DNA from: JBJXFE01 sp046153875
GTDB lineage: Bacteria; Planctomycetota; Phycisphaerae; Phycisphaerales; UBA1924
Reading direction: 5' to 3'
DNA length: 64,000 nt
Assembly: GCA_046153875.1 (NCBI GenBank)
Contig: JBJXFE010000058.1
Coordinates: 1 to 64,000, forward strand
Part shown: one piece after another, positions 28,286 to 36,819 of the stretch
Layout of the letters: the number at the start of each line of letters is the position of its first letter
Position numbering within the stretch: position 1 is the stretch's first letter
The notes under the pieces: model-generated
The model's database searches: none
Told to the model about the DNA's origin: nothing
The model's input: only the letters and a program-made list of their open reading frames with translations
Position numbers and translations under genes: made by a program

Positions 28286-28291
28286 TACGAT
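28286..28291 (+). promoter_or_regulatory. -10-like element TACGAT, leaderless start
   Basis: TACGAT lies six bases before ATG 28298. Confidence 0.5.
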
Positions 28292-28297
28292 TCCGCG

Positions 28298-28816
28298 ATG
28301 AACAGGCGGACCCTCATCGTCGCGGCCTCGGCCCTGGCCCTCGGCTCGTGCGCTCACCAGAACAACAGCCGGCTCACGATCGGCACGACGGTCGAGCTGC
28401 CCGCGCTCTCCGGGGCCGGCGCGGGCATCGCCGCCGCCGGCGCGCAGCCGTCCGTGACGACGATCGAGCGCGCGAACTGGGAACCGCTCGCGTTCGATGT
28501 GCCCATCGACGGCACGGCGCACCGCCCGACGTACGTCCGCGTCCGCAGCCGCGTGCAGGAAACGCCGCGCCAGCGCGGCGACGCGCCCACGCCCGAGTCG
28601 TCCCTGGACCTCGTCGCCGGCACGCACGGGCGGCAGCGGCGCGAGGCCCTGACCCAGCCGTTCCGCGCGCTGGGCAACGCGCTCCTGGTCGTGCCGCGGA
28701 TGGTCTACCACCGCCCGTGGAAAACCGTGTACAGCCCGCGCGAGGCCTACCAGCGCGACTGGCTCCGCGCGCTGCTCGCGACGGACCCCGCGCCGCCTCA
28801 GGTCGTCCAGCCGTGA
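28298..28816 (+). CDS. Predicted lipoprotein, function unknown
   Basis: 172 aa. The signal peptide ends in a lipobox (ALALGSC) at residue 18. The mature domain has no recognised family; features are ANWEPLAFDVPIDGTAHRPT and a basic C-terminal part ending PREAYQRDWLRALL. The stop codon overlaps the start of the rhodanese gene (GTGA), so the two are translationally coupled. Confidence 0.65.
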   Translation: MNRRTLIVAASALALGSCAHQNNSRLTIGTTVELPALSGAGAGIAAAGAQPSVTTIERANWEPLAFDVPIDGTAHRPTYVRVRSRVQETPRQRGDAPTPESSLDLVAGTHGRQRREALTQPFRALGNALLVVPRMVYHRPWKTVYSPREAYQRDWLRALLATDPAPPQVVQP

Positions 28817-29244
28817 CGCGCCCCGCGCTCGACGACCGCGGCCTGCCCGCGGGCTACCCGTTCAAGCCCGAATACGAGATCACGCCGCGCGACGCGCGGG
28901 ACGCGGCCGCCGCCGGGCGCGCCGTCATCATCGACGTGCGGACCGCCCCCGAGCACGCGGCGTCGCGGATCACCGGGGCAACGCTGATCCCGCTGCACGA
29001 GCTCGAAGGGCGTGTCGGCGAGATCGAGGCGATGATCGACGGGCGCGAGGACGCCGCGATCGTGGTTCATTGCCACCACGGGGTGCGTTCGATCAAGGCA
29101 ATGCTCTTTCTCCGCGACCGCGGCCTGCCCAACGCCGTGTCGATGGCCGGCGGCATCGAAGCGTGGTCGCTCGCCGTGGATGCCGCCGTACCGCGCTACG
29201 AGCGCGGCCCCGGCGGCGCGATCCGCGTCATCCCCGGCGCCTGA
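28813..29244 (+). CDS. Rhodanese-like sulfurtransferase domain protein
   Basis: 143 aa from GTG 28813. A single rhodanese domain shows VIIDVRTAPEHAASRITGA, the catalytic loop HCHHGVRSIKAM with its cysteine, and GGIEAWSLAVDAAVPRY at the end. It should carry a persulfide sulfur on that cysteine and is probably cytoplasmic, since no signal is seen. It is coupled to the preceding lipoprotein gene. The sulfur acceptor is unknown. Confidence 0.88.
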   Translation: MTRPALDDRGLPAGYPFKPEYEITPRDARDAAAAGRAVIIDVRTAPEHAASRITGATLIPLHELEGRVGEIEAMIDGREDAAIVVHCHHGVRSIKAMLFLRDRGLPNAVSMAGGIEAWSLAVDAAVPRYERGPGGAIRVIPGA

Positions 29245-29251
29245 CGCGCGT

Positions 29252-29857
29252 TCAGCCGACGATCGCCCGCAAGACCGCCACCGTCACGCCCAGCACAACA
29301 AGCCCGACGACGCCGATAACGATGAGGGAGCCCCGCGTGCGCCGCCGCCGCGCCAGGGCCCGATGGTGCGCAATGATCGGGCCCAGGTCGAGCGCATCCG
29401 CGAACGCACGAAGGGCCGCGAGACCCGCGTCGAACCCGTCGGCGAGCGAGCGCCTCATCGCCGCATCCGCCGCCTCCAGGTGATGCCCCGCGGCGGTCCG
29501 GGAGCAGTCCATCGCCCGGCTCACGTGCAGGTCGTCGAGCTCGTCCACGCGGGCGAGCACCCACGCCTCCAGCGGCTGGGGCGGGAGTTTCAACGCGGCG
29601 CGCAGGGTCCTCGCCGCCTCCCCGCTCATCCCCGCGACCGGGGTCGGCGTCGCGGCGCCCGCCGCCCCGGCGCCCTCCCGCGAGCGCAGCACGATCAGCC
29701 GGTCGAGCCTCGCCGGTTCGAGCGTCGCGGGGTCGGGCCCGGAATCCAGCACGTCGTCGATGAGCGCGGCGGCACGGTCCGGATCCGCGGTGAGCAGGAA
29801 CGCCAGGCGCCAGATGCGCCGTTCGACCGCGCGGGTTCGCGTGAGCTCGTCGGGCAT
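29252..29857 (-). CDS. Membrane-anchored ECF-sigma-like protein
   Basis: 201 aa. The N-terminal segment (VERRIWRLAFLLTADPDRAA) resembles sigma region 2. A later segment (PLEAWVLARVDELDDLHVSR, then MDCSRTAAGHHLEAADAAMR) has the pattern of sigma region 4. Sigma factors are normally soluble, but here a C-terminal membrane helix (SLIVIGVVGLVVLGVTVAVL) follows a basic RRRRTRG stop-transfer stretch. Strong hydrophobic insertions and loss of DNA-contact residues suggest a derived, non-transcriptional or membrane-held form. This is pattern-based inference. Confidence 0.45.
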   Translation of the reverse strand: MPDELTRTRAVERRIWRLAFLLTADPDRAAALIDDVLDSGPDPATLEPARLDRLIVLRSREGAGAAGAATPTPVAGMSGEAARTLRAALKLPPQPLEAWVLARVDELDDLHVSRAMDCSRTAAGHHLEAADAAMRRSLADGFDAGLAALRAFADALDLGPIIAHHRALARRRRTRGSLIVIGVVGLVVLGVTVAVLRAIVG

Positions 29858-29882
29858 GTCGGCCTCGATTGATTAAAGACGA

Positions 29883-29906
29883 ACGCCCGTGCCGGGGCAC
29901 GGGCGT
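29883..29906 (-). terminator. Rho-independent-like terminator after the dockerin gene
   Basis: A perfect 11-bp stem (acgcccgtgcc with ggcacgggcgt) is followed on the minus strand by a T-rich stretch (tcgtcttt). It lies 37 bp after the stop of the dockerin gene. Confidence 0.65.
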
Positions 29907-29943
29907 CCGCGGATTCACACAAGGATCGGAACCCCGCGCCGGC

Positions 29944-31080
29944 TTACGGGCAGCCGAGCACGTACTTGCCCTGGTAGCACCCGAAGTCGGCCACCGTGAG
30001 CGTGCCGCTCGCGTTGCAGTCGGCGTAGGGATCGCCCAGGACGTACTTGCCCTGGAAGCAGCCGAAGTCGGCCACCGTCAGCGAGCCGCTCAGGTTGCAG
30101 TCCGGGTAGCACACGGTGACCGTCTGCTTCGCCCAGAACTCCATCATCACGCCGAACACCGTCGGGCAGAGCGTGGGCTGGTTCATCTGGTAGCACTCGG
30201 TCGCCCCGTAGGCCCCGCCGAACGGCGCGGTGTCGTCGGCGAACTCGGGCGGCTCCTGCGTCCCGGCGCGCCCGTCCGGCACCGGCTCGTCCTCGCCCGT
30301 GCCCCAGTAGAAGGGCTGGATGCCCGCCACCGTGACCAGCGTCGTGGCCAGCTCGTCGGAGTAGAACTCGATGTCGTACGCGCCGCTGCCGTCGGCCGGC
30401 AGGCCGAGGGAGAGCGGCGTGGTGCCGGTCGTCAGGTCCTCGTCCGCGTAGAAGCCGGTGATCGTGGCCGGGGGCACCGGGACCGCGAGACCGTACTCAA
30501 GGATCACACCGTCGATGAACCCGGGGGTCGCCGGGAACTGGCACGCCGTCCCGAAGGTCTCGTACGTCGAGATCGCGATGAACACGCTCCCCGTGGTGAG
30601 GGGCTGGGTCCACGCGAACGAAACGCGCGTCGAATCAGCCCCGTTGAAGCCGCTCGCCAGCGTCATGTCGTTGAACGTCCGCGGCTGAACATTGGCCGGG
30701 CCGAAGTACCACCGGTTGCCCGGCCCTGCCCCCGGGTTCGCCGGGCCGTTATTCCCGCACGTCAGGAACCCTGAAGGCACGTTGAGCCCGGGGAAGCTGT
30801 TGGGGTCGCCCTCGTAGCAGTCGAACGCGGGGACCACGGTCGTGTCCGACACGCCGCCGGCGCCCGCGCGATCGATCCAGGGCGACGTCAGCACGATCCT
30901 CCCGTCGATCTTCGTGAACTTCGCCGCCCGCAGCGCGTGCGCACGCTGAACCGTGGGGCCGGCCTGCGGAACCCGCGGGCCGTTCGCCGACGACGCCCGA
31001 CCCGGGCCCGCCAGCGCGGAACCCGCCGTCGCGCCGAGCGCGAGCGCGGAACAGGCGGCCACCAACTTCGTCATCTTCAT
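29944..31080 (-). CDS. Secreted protein with GC-type dockerin
   Basis: 378 aa from ATG 31080, preceded by AAGAGGAG. The signal peptide is LVAACSALALGATAGSALA. The long middle region (DCYEGDPNSFPGLNVPSGFL, TYETFGTACQFPATPGFIDG) is beta-rich with several cysteines and has no recognised family. Two dockerin halves close it: CYPDCNLSGSLTVADFGCF and YADCNASGTLTVADFGCY, ending VLGCP. A TATAGT hexamer preceded by GGGG at 31222-31227 (minus strand) is a possible promoter, leaving a leader of about 135 bases. Confidence 0.8.
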   Translation of the reverse strand: MKMTKLVAACSALALGATAGSALAGPGRASSANGPRVPQAGPTVQRAHALRAAKFTKIDGRIVLTSPWIDRAGAGGVSDTTVVPAFDCYEGDPNSFPGLNVPSGFLTCGNNGPANPGAGPGNRWYFGPANVQPRTFNDMTLASGFNGADSTRVSFAWTQPLTTGSVFIAISTYETFGTACQFPATPGFIDGVILEYGLAVPVPPATITGFYADEDLTTGTTPLSLGLPADGSGAYDIEFYSDELATTLVTVAGIQPFYWGTGEDEPVPDGRAGTQEPPEFADDTAPFGGAYGATECYQMNQPTLCPTVFGVMMEFWAKQTVTVCYPDCNLSGSLTVADFGCFQGKYVLGDPYADCNASGTLTVADFGCYQGKYVLGCP

Positions 31081-31350
31081 GAACCACTCCTCTTGAGTTC
31101 GTCGACCGGACCAGCGGCGGCGACTGCGCCCAACCCCGGCATCCTCTCCGGGCCCGCTGTCCCTCCTTGAATATGCACCGGGAGAGACGCCCCGAACACG
31201 GGACTCTCCCCCGGCTCGCCGACTATACCCCGCATATCCGGCAGGTGTTCCCCGGATGACCACGCCGGCATGAGGATTGGCCCGGTCGGGTCGCGGTTCG
31301 CCCGAACAAGCTCCCGCCGGATCGACCCAAGCTCGCCGGTACCGCGAGCC

Positions 31351-32592
31351 TCACACCACGGGGGCGAACGCCGGCGGCTTCCGATCGCCCATCATCCGCA
31401 CGAATGCGTCAAAGAGATACGACGCGTCGTGCGGGCCGGGCGACGCCTCCGGGTGGTGCTGAACCGCGAACACCGGGCGGTCCGGCATCCGGAAACCCGC
31501 CAGCGTGCCGTCGTTGAGGTTCACGTGCGTGGGCTCGCCGCCCGCGCGCTTGAGCGAGTCGGGATCGACCGCGAACCCGTGGTTCTGGCTCGTGATCTCC
31601 ACACGACCGCTCGGCCCGTTCAGCACCGGCTGGTTCACGCCCCGGTGCCCGAACTTGAGCTTGAACGTCTCCGCGCCGAGGGCGAGCGAGAGCAGCTGGT
31701 GCCCGAGGCAGATGCCGAACGTCGGAACCGTGTCTTGCGGTCGCCCCGCGACAAGCTCCTTGAGCGTCGCGATCGTCCGGTCCACCGCGGCCGGATCGCC
31801 CGGCCCGTTCGACACGAACAGACCGTCGATTTCGCCCTTGCGGAACCGCTCGCGGATCTCCGCGGCCGGCGTGTCGTGCGGAACCACCGTGACCTCGCAC
31901 CCGCGATCCGTGAGGTTGCGGAGGATGTTCCGCTTCGCGCCGCAATCCAGCGCGAGCACGCGCCGCGGGCGCTCCCGTTTCGCGCCGTCGCGCGAGCCAG
32001 ACCCAGGTGACCAGTCCCCCAGCGTCTCCGTCCACGTCTGCTTCGACGTGCACCCCACGAGCGGCACGAGGTTCTGCCCGTCCATCGACGGCGCCTCGCG
32101 CGCCATCGCCACGAGTTTCTCGTCGGTCAGGTCCGCGCGGTCGGTCAGCACGCCGGACATCACGCCGACGCTCCGCAGCCGGCGCGTGATCGCCCGCGTG
32201 TCCACGCCCTCCAGCCCCAGCACCCCGTTCGCCGCGAGATACTCCGCAAGCGACCGGTCCGCGCGGGCGTTGGAGTGCAGCCGCGCCAGCTCGCGCACCA
32301 CGAACCCCGCCACCTGCACCTTCTGCGACTCCACGTCCTCGCCGTTCACGCCGTAGTTCCCGATCAGCGGGAACGTCGCCACCAGCACCTGCCCCGAGTA
32401 CGACGGGTCGGTGAGCGACTCCTGATACCCGCACATCGCGGTGTTGAAGACGATCTCGGCGACGGAGACGATCCCCCGCCCGGTCGCGCCGAACGCAGTC
32501 CCGGCGAAGACAGCACCGTCGGCAAGCGCCAGCCGACCGCCGGGCGCGACGGAAGGGGGAGGAGAGGCGGGACGCTGATCGCTCCTGGTCAT
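31351..32592 (-). CDS. carA: Carbamoyl-phosphate synthase small (glutaminase) subunit
   Basis: 413 aa. The N-terminal CarA domain (LALADGAVFAGTAFGATGRG, FNTAMCGYQESLTDPSYSGQ) is followed by a class I glutamine amidotransferase domain. That domain has the nucleophile cysteine in FGICLGHQLLSLALG and the histidine/glutamate pair in HPEASPGP. It releases ammonia from glutamine for carbamoyl-phosphate synthesis (arginine and pyrimidines). carB is not in the window. A short divergent Arg/Gly-rich insert (RDGAKRERP) precedes RRVLALDCGAKRNIL. It shares a 17-bp intergenic region with priA. Confidence 0.95.
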   Translation of the reverse strand: MTRSDQRPASPPPSVAPGGRLALADGAVFAGTAFGATGRGIVSVAEIVFNTAMCGYQESLTDPSYSGQVLVATFPLIGNYGVNGEDVESQKVQVAGFVVRELARLHSNARADRSLAEYLAANGVLGLEGVDTRAITRRLRSVGVMSGVLTDRADLTDEKLVAMAREAPSMDGQNLVPLVGCTSKQTWTETLGDWSPGSGSRDGAKRERPRRVLALDCGAKRNILRNLTDRGCEVTVVPHDTPAAEIRERFRKGEIDGLFVSNGPGDPAAVDRTIATLKELVAGRPQDTVPTFGICLGHQLLSLALGAETFKLKFGHRGVNQPVLNGPSGRVEITSQNHGFAVDPDSLKRAGGEPTHVNLNDGTLAGFRMPDRPVFAVQHHPEASPGPHDASYLFDAFVRMMGDRKPPAFAPVV

Positions 32593-32609
32593 CGGTAGAG
32601 TGTAAGCAC
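32593..32609. promoter_or_regulatory. 17-bp divergent carA/priA promoter region with two -10-like elements
   Basis: On the minus strand TACACT (32604-32599) lies six bases before the carA ATG. On the plus strand TAGAGT (32596-32601) lies eight bases before the priA GTG. The two hexamers overlap, so both -35 regions would sit in the opposite coding sequence and both mRNAs would be leaderless. Confidence 0.55.
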
Positions 32610-35117
32610 GTGGACTCCCTTTTCGGCGAACGGGGTGTGACCATCGGCGACCGGTTCGTCCGCGTGGCCGTCGAGCGCGCCGTGGACCGGCCGAAGGGAG
32701 GGAGCGGCCGCGACTCCGACGACGGCCTCACCTACGCCCTCGCCGAGCACGACGAAGCCCCCCAGCCCATCGACGTCGGCGAGCGCGTCGAGGTCCCCCT
32801 CGGCCGCGGCGACAGGCGGGCCGCGGGCGTCGTCGTCCGCGTCGGCGGGCGCGAGCTGCTCGACGGGCTGCCCGTGGAGAAGGTCAAGCGGGTGCTGCGC
32901 CGGACAGGCGTGCGCCTCCCCCAGCCCCTCGTCGAGCTCGCCCGCTGGATGGCGGACTACTACGTCGCTCCCTTGGGCATGGTCCTCGCCACGATGATGC
33001 CCGCCGCGGTCAAACACGCCATCGGGCGCGTCCGGCGAACGCTCATCGAGCCGACGCCGGACGCCGCGGCACAGGCCGCCGAGTTAAGGCTGCCGCCCTC
33101 CGCCCGCGCCGCGTGGGCCTCCATCGCCGCCATCCCCCCCGGCGACTGGCCGATCGACCCCAAAGCCCTCGCCCGCCGCACCGGCTCGAAAACGCTCGGC
33201 CCCATCAACCGCCTGCTCAAACTCGGCCTCCTCCGCACAGTCGAACGCGAGGAGATCCGCTCCGCGCCCGCCGCGTGGCAGCGCACCGACGTCGAGCAGG
33301 ACGCCCCCCCCCCCGACACCATCACGCCGACCCCCGCCCAGCGCCGCGTCATCGACGGCGTCGCCCGCGCGCTCGGCGCCTTCTCCGTCCACCTCCTCCG
33401 CGGCGTCACATCCTCGGGCAAGACCGAGGTCTACCTGCGGCTCATCGAGGCCGTGCTCGCCCGCGGCCAGACCGCCATCGTCCTCGTCCCCGAAATCAGC
33501 CTGACCCCGCAGACCGCCGGCCGCTTCGTGCGCCGCTTCGGCGACCGTGTGGCCGTCCTTCACTCCGGGCTCTCCGCATCGCAGCGCAACCGGCAGTGGT
33601 CGCTCGCCTCAGGCGGTCACGCCCCGGTCGTCGTCGGCGCCCGCTCCGCCGTCTTCGCCCCCATCTCCAACCTCGGCCTCATCGTCGTCGACGAGGAGCA
33701 CGACGGCGGGTACAAGCAGGACCAGGTCCCCCGCTACCACGCCCGCGACGCCGCAGCCAAACGCGGCCAGATCGAATCCTGCCCGGTGCTCCTCGCTTCG
33801 GCCACGCCATCGATGGAAAGCTGGTGGAACGCCGGCGGCGAAGGTACAGGAGACAGGGCACACGGCACAGGGGGAAGTGACGAAACCGCACGGCGACCGC
33901 GGTTCACGCTCTGGGAACTCCCCGATCGCGTCGGCGGCGGGCGCCTGCCCGATGTCGAGGTCATCGACCTCGTCGAGGAGCGGCGCGAAGCGGGCCGCCG
34001 CGCCGAGGCCGACGGGGGCCGCAGACCATCCGGCGGTTTCCCGCTCCTGGGCACGCGCCTCACCCGCGCCATCGGCGAAACCCTCGACGACGGCGGCCAG
34101 ATCATCCTCCTGCTCAACCGCCGCGGCTACGCCAGGTACGTCTGCTGCCCCGACCCGGCATGCGGCTGGTCGCTCCAGTGCGACCACTGCGACGCCGCGA
34201 TGGTCCTCCACCGCGTGGGCGGGGGGGGCGGCAAAGGCCCGCGCCTGCCCGCAGGCGAACTCGTCCGCTGCCACCACTGCCTCGCCGAGCAGATGGTCCC
34301 GCGCGAATGCCCGCTCTGCCGCAAGCGCCCGTTCACGCTCGGCGTCGGCACGCAACAGCTCGAGGAAGAGCTCACCCGCCGCTTCGCAACGCGGCTGGGT
34401 GCGAGAGCGGAACGAGGCGCGACCAACGCCCTCCCCGCCATGGCCCGCCTCGATGCGGACACCATGAAGACCGCCCGCGACTACTTCGACGCTCTGGGCC
34501 GCTTCGCCCGCGGCGAGGTCAAGCTCCTGCTCGGCACCCAGATGATCGCCAAAGGGCTCGACTTCCCCAACGTGCGGCTCGTCGGCGTGGTCAACGCCGA
34601 CACCGCCCTGGCCATCCCCGACTTCCGCGCCGCCGAACGCACCTTCCAGCTCGTCAGCCAGGTCGCCGGCCGCACGGGGCGCGGCACCGCGGGCGGGCGC
34701 GTCATCGTCCAGACCATGAACCCGCGGGAGCCCGCGATCCTGCTCGCCGCCCGCCACGACTACCGCGCCTTCGCCGCCGCGGAGCTGCACGTCCGCCGCG
34801 CCTCCGCTCTGCCCCCCGCCTCCCGCATGGCCCGCATCGTCATCCGCGACCCCAAGCACGACGCCGCCCAGGCCCGCGCCGCCGTGCTCACCCGCACCCT
34901 CGAGGACGCCGCCAAAGCCCACAGCGTGCCCGCCCGCATCATGGGCCCGATGCCCTGCCCCATCGCCCGCATCGCGGGCCAGTTCCGGTTCGCCGTGGAA
35001 GTCCTCGCCCCGCGCGCCAGCGAACTCCACCGCCTGCTCTCCACCCTCCGCCTCCGCGGCGTGCTCCTCAGCGACACCCGCACGGCGGTGGACGTGGACC
35101 CGGTGATGATGATGTAG
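32610..35117 (+). CDS. priA: Primosomal replication restart helicase PriA
   Basis: 835 aa from GTG 32610. It has an N-terminal DNA-binding domain, then a superfamily 2 helicase core: Walker A LRGVTSSGKTEVYLRLIEAV, Walker B VVDEEHDGGYKQDQ, SATPSMESWW. A zinc-binding cysteine cluster follows (CCPDPACGWSLQCDHCDAAM, then CHHCLAEQ and CPLC) and motifs GTQMIAKGLDFPNV and QVAGRTGRG. It reloads the replisome at stalled forks. An in-frame low-complexity insert (about 33843-33895) lies between the helicase lobes, and a Gly-rich loop (GGGGGKGPRL) expands the zinc region. Confidence 0.93.
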   Translation: MDSLFGERGVTIGDRFVRVAVERAVDRPKGGSGRDSDDGLTYALAEHDEAPQPIDVGERVEVPLGRGDRRAAGVVVRVGGRELLDGLPVEKVKRVLRRTGVRLPQPLVELARWMADYYVAPLGMVLATMMPAAVKHAIGRVRRTLIEPTPDAAAQAAELRLPPSARAAWASIAAIPPGDWPIDPKALARRTGSKTLGPINRLLKLGLLRTVEREEIRSAPAAWQRTDVEQDAPPPDTITPTPAQRRVIDGVARALGAFSVHLLRGVTSSGKTEVYLRLIEAVLARGQTAIVLVPEISLTPQTAGRFVRRFGDRVAVLHSGLSASQRNRQWSLASGGHAPVVVGARSAVFAPISNLGLIVVDEEHDGGYKQDQVPRYHARDAAAKRGQIESCPVLLASATPSMESWWNAGGEGTGDRAHGTGGSDETARRPRFTLWELPDRVGGGRLPDVEVIDLVEERREAGRRAEADGGRRPSGGFPLLGTRLTRAIGETLDDGGQIILLLNRRGYARYVCCPDPACGWSLQCDHCDAAMVLHRVGGGGGKGPRLPAGELVRCHHCLAEQMVPRECPLCRKRPFTLGVGTQQLEEELTRRFATRLGARAERGATNALPAMARLDADTMKTARDYFDALGRFARGEVKLLLGTQMIAKGLDFPNVRLVGVVNADTALAIPDFRAAERTFQLVSQVAGRTGRGTAGGRVIVQTMNPREPAILLAARHDYRAFAAAELHVRRASALPPASRMARIVIRDPKHDAAQARAAVLTRTLEDAAKAHSVPARIMGPMPCPIARIAGQFRFAVEVLAPRASELHRLLSTLRLRGVLLSDTRTAVDVDPVMMM
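33843..33895. repeat. Low-complexity in-frame insert in priA
   Basis: gtacaggagacagggcacac and cggcacaggggg repeat an acagg/cacagg core. The stretch encodes GEGTGDRAHGTGGSDETARR between AGG and PRFTLWELPDRV; most PriA proteins pass directly from the SATPS motif to this segment. Confidence 0.55.
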
Positions 35118-35275
35118 GCACAATCCTCGGCGCGCCGGCGGTCGGCGATAGCCCCGGGCCCGCCGCGCGATCGGCGCAAACTCGGCGTAGTCCCGCGACC
35201 TCTCCGCCTTGCGCGCCGCACCAGGACGGCGTCATCCATGCCGGCCGCGTCGGGCTGCCGACTCATCCCGACCGA

Positions 35276-35611
35276 TCACGCCGCGCGGGCGCGGTGGCCC
35301 TGCCAGAACCAGTTCCAGTCTCCCCGCGCCCGGCGCGCCACCGCGAGGGCGTAGGCGCAAGTCGCCAGGTTGCCGAGCGCAAGCACGAGGACGATCCAGA
35401 CCGCCGCCGTCCGCGCCGAGCCCTCGCGATACGCCACCCAGCCGCCGAACACGAGAAAGCCCACGTACAGGTCGATCATCGAGAGGTGAAACCACGGGTA
35501 CCTGAACAGGATGCCCGCCTCGGTCCAGAAGTCGCCCCGCACCAGGGCATAGGCGATCGAGGCCGCCATCACCCCGCAACCGAGCGAGAGCGCGATGATG
35601 AGTCGATTCAC
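35276..35611 (-). CDS. Small membrane protein, DUF1475-like
   Basis: 111 aa with three hydrophobic helices. The pattern LSMIDLYVGFLVFGGWVAYR, then LVLALGNLATCAYAL, resembles DUF1475 proteins as I remember them; such genes often accompany CFA synthase genes. It starts at ATG 35611, overlapping the CFA synthase stop (ATGA), so it is the last gene of the lipid-modification operon. Biochemical role unknown. Confidence 0.6.
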   Translation of the reverse strand: MNRLIIALSLGCGVMAASIAYALVRGDFWTEAGILFRYPWFHLSMIDLYVGFLVFGGWVAYREGSARTAAVWIVLVLALGNLATCAYALAVARRARGDWNWFWQGHRARAA

Positions 35612-36783
35612 GTTGACGCTCCCCCCCGATGCCGGCCATCCCCGGTGTTCGCCGGCGCGGAACGCCCGCGATGGCGTCCCCCGCCCCTGGCATAGACGAT
35701 CTGGTGGACATCAATGAGGCGGGCGCGGAACGCCGCCATGCACGCGTGGAGATAGAAGTTCCACCGCCGTCGGAAGGCGTCGCCGTACTGGTCCCGCAGC
35801 TGATCCCACGCCCCGTTGAAGTTGGCCGCCCACGCCCCCAGCGTGCGGTCATAGTCGGGCCCGAAACTCTGCCAGCCCTCGATGAGCAGGGACGTGTCTC
35901 GCGGCGCCACGAGCTCGTGCTGCGCGGGCAGGTAGCCCCGGGGGAAGATGTGCTTGAGCAGCCAGAGCACCAGGTCGTCCAACGCCGGGTGCGAGGTGCG
36001 CGAGAGCGTGTCCGCGGAGATCGCCTGAAGCACGAAGACGCCCTCATCGCTCAGGCAGCGGTCGACGACCCGGTAAAACGCCCCCAGGTTCCGCCGCCCC
36101 ACCGCCTCGATCATCTCGACGGAGACCACGCGGTCGAAGGTCTCGTTGAGCTCCCGGTAATCCTGGAGCCGGATGTCGACGGGCAGGCCGCGGCACCGCT
36201 CGCGCGCCGTGTCGGCCTGCCGGGCGGAAACGGTGATGCCCGTCACCCGCACGCCGAAGCGCTCGGCCGCGTAGCGCGCGAAGTTGCCCCACCCGCAGCC
36301 GATGTCGAGCACGTGAAGCCCGGGGCGCAGCCGCAGCTTGCGGCAGATGAGCTCGAGCTTGGCCCGCTGCGCTCCGCCGAGCGTGGAGGCCCCGGCCCAC
36401 ACCCCGCAGGTGTACGTCATGCTCTCGTCGAGCATCGCGCGAAACAACGGATCGCCCAGGTCGTAGTGCGCGCGACCGATGTCAAACGCCCCGCGACCCG
36501 CCTGGCGATTGAGCAGGCGATCCAGCACGATCGCCCCCAGCCGTTGGAGCCGGTGCCGGGCCGATCGGCGGGTCGGCGGAGCGGTGAACACGCCGTACAG
36601 CACCTCGTCGAGGCGGTGCACGGACCATTCGCCCCGGATGTAGGACTCGCCCAGCCCGAACACGCCCTCGCGCCGGGCGCGTCCAAGGACGGCCTGGTTT
36701 TGGTTCTCGACGCCGCGCGCCCGCGCCTCGGGTGCGGCCCGTACGTCAAGAGGGTTCGAAACGGTGAACGATGTTGCGGACAT
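35608..36783 (-). CDS. Cyclopropane-fatty-acyl-phospholipid synthase family methyltransferase
   Basis: 391 aa. The N-terminal part (FGLGESYIRGEWSVHRLDEV) and YDLGDPLFRAMLDESMTYTC are family hallmarks. The SAM-binding motif is LHVLDIGCGWGNFARYAA, followed by VTVSARQADTARER-like GITVSARQ and SVEMIEAVGRRN. It methylates or cyclopropanates unsaturated acyl chains of membrane lipids. The neighbours (SDR, FAD oxidase, DUF1365, DUF1475-like) are the gene set that accompanies fatty-acid methylation in other bacteria. In some of these, such as Rhodobacter, related genes respond to singlet oxygen through RpoE/ChrR, but neither is visible here. Confidence 0.9.
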   Translation of the reverse strand: MSATSFTVSNPLDVRAAPEARARGVENQNQAVLGRARREGVFGLGESYIRGEWSVHRLDEVLYGVFTAPPTRRSARHRLQRLGAIVLDRLLNRQAGRGAFDIGRAHYDLGDPLFRAMLDESMTYTCGVWAGASTLGGAQRAKLELICRKLRLRPGLHVLDIGCGWGNFARYAAERFGVRVTGITVSARQADTARERCRGLPVDIRLQDYRELNETFDRVVSVEMIEAVGRRNLGAFYRVVDRCLSDEGVFVLQAISADTLSRTSHPALDDLVLWLLKHIFPRGYLPAQHELVAPRDTSLLIEGWQSFGPDYDRTLGAWAANFNGAWDQLRDQYGDAFRRRWNFYLHACMAAFRARLIDVHQIVYARGGGRHRGRSAPANTGDGRHRGGAST

Positions 36784-36819
36784 TCGTGCTGATCCCGTGA
36801 GAGTCGGCTCGGCGGGGGT

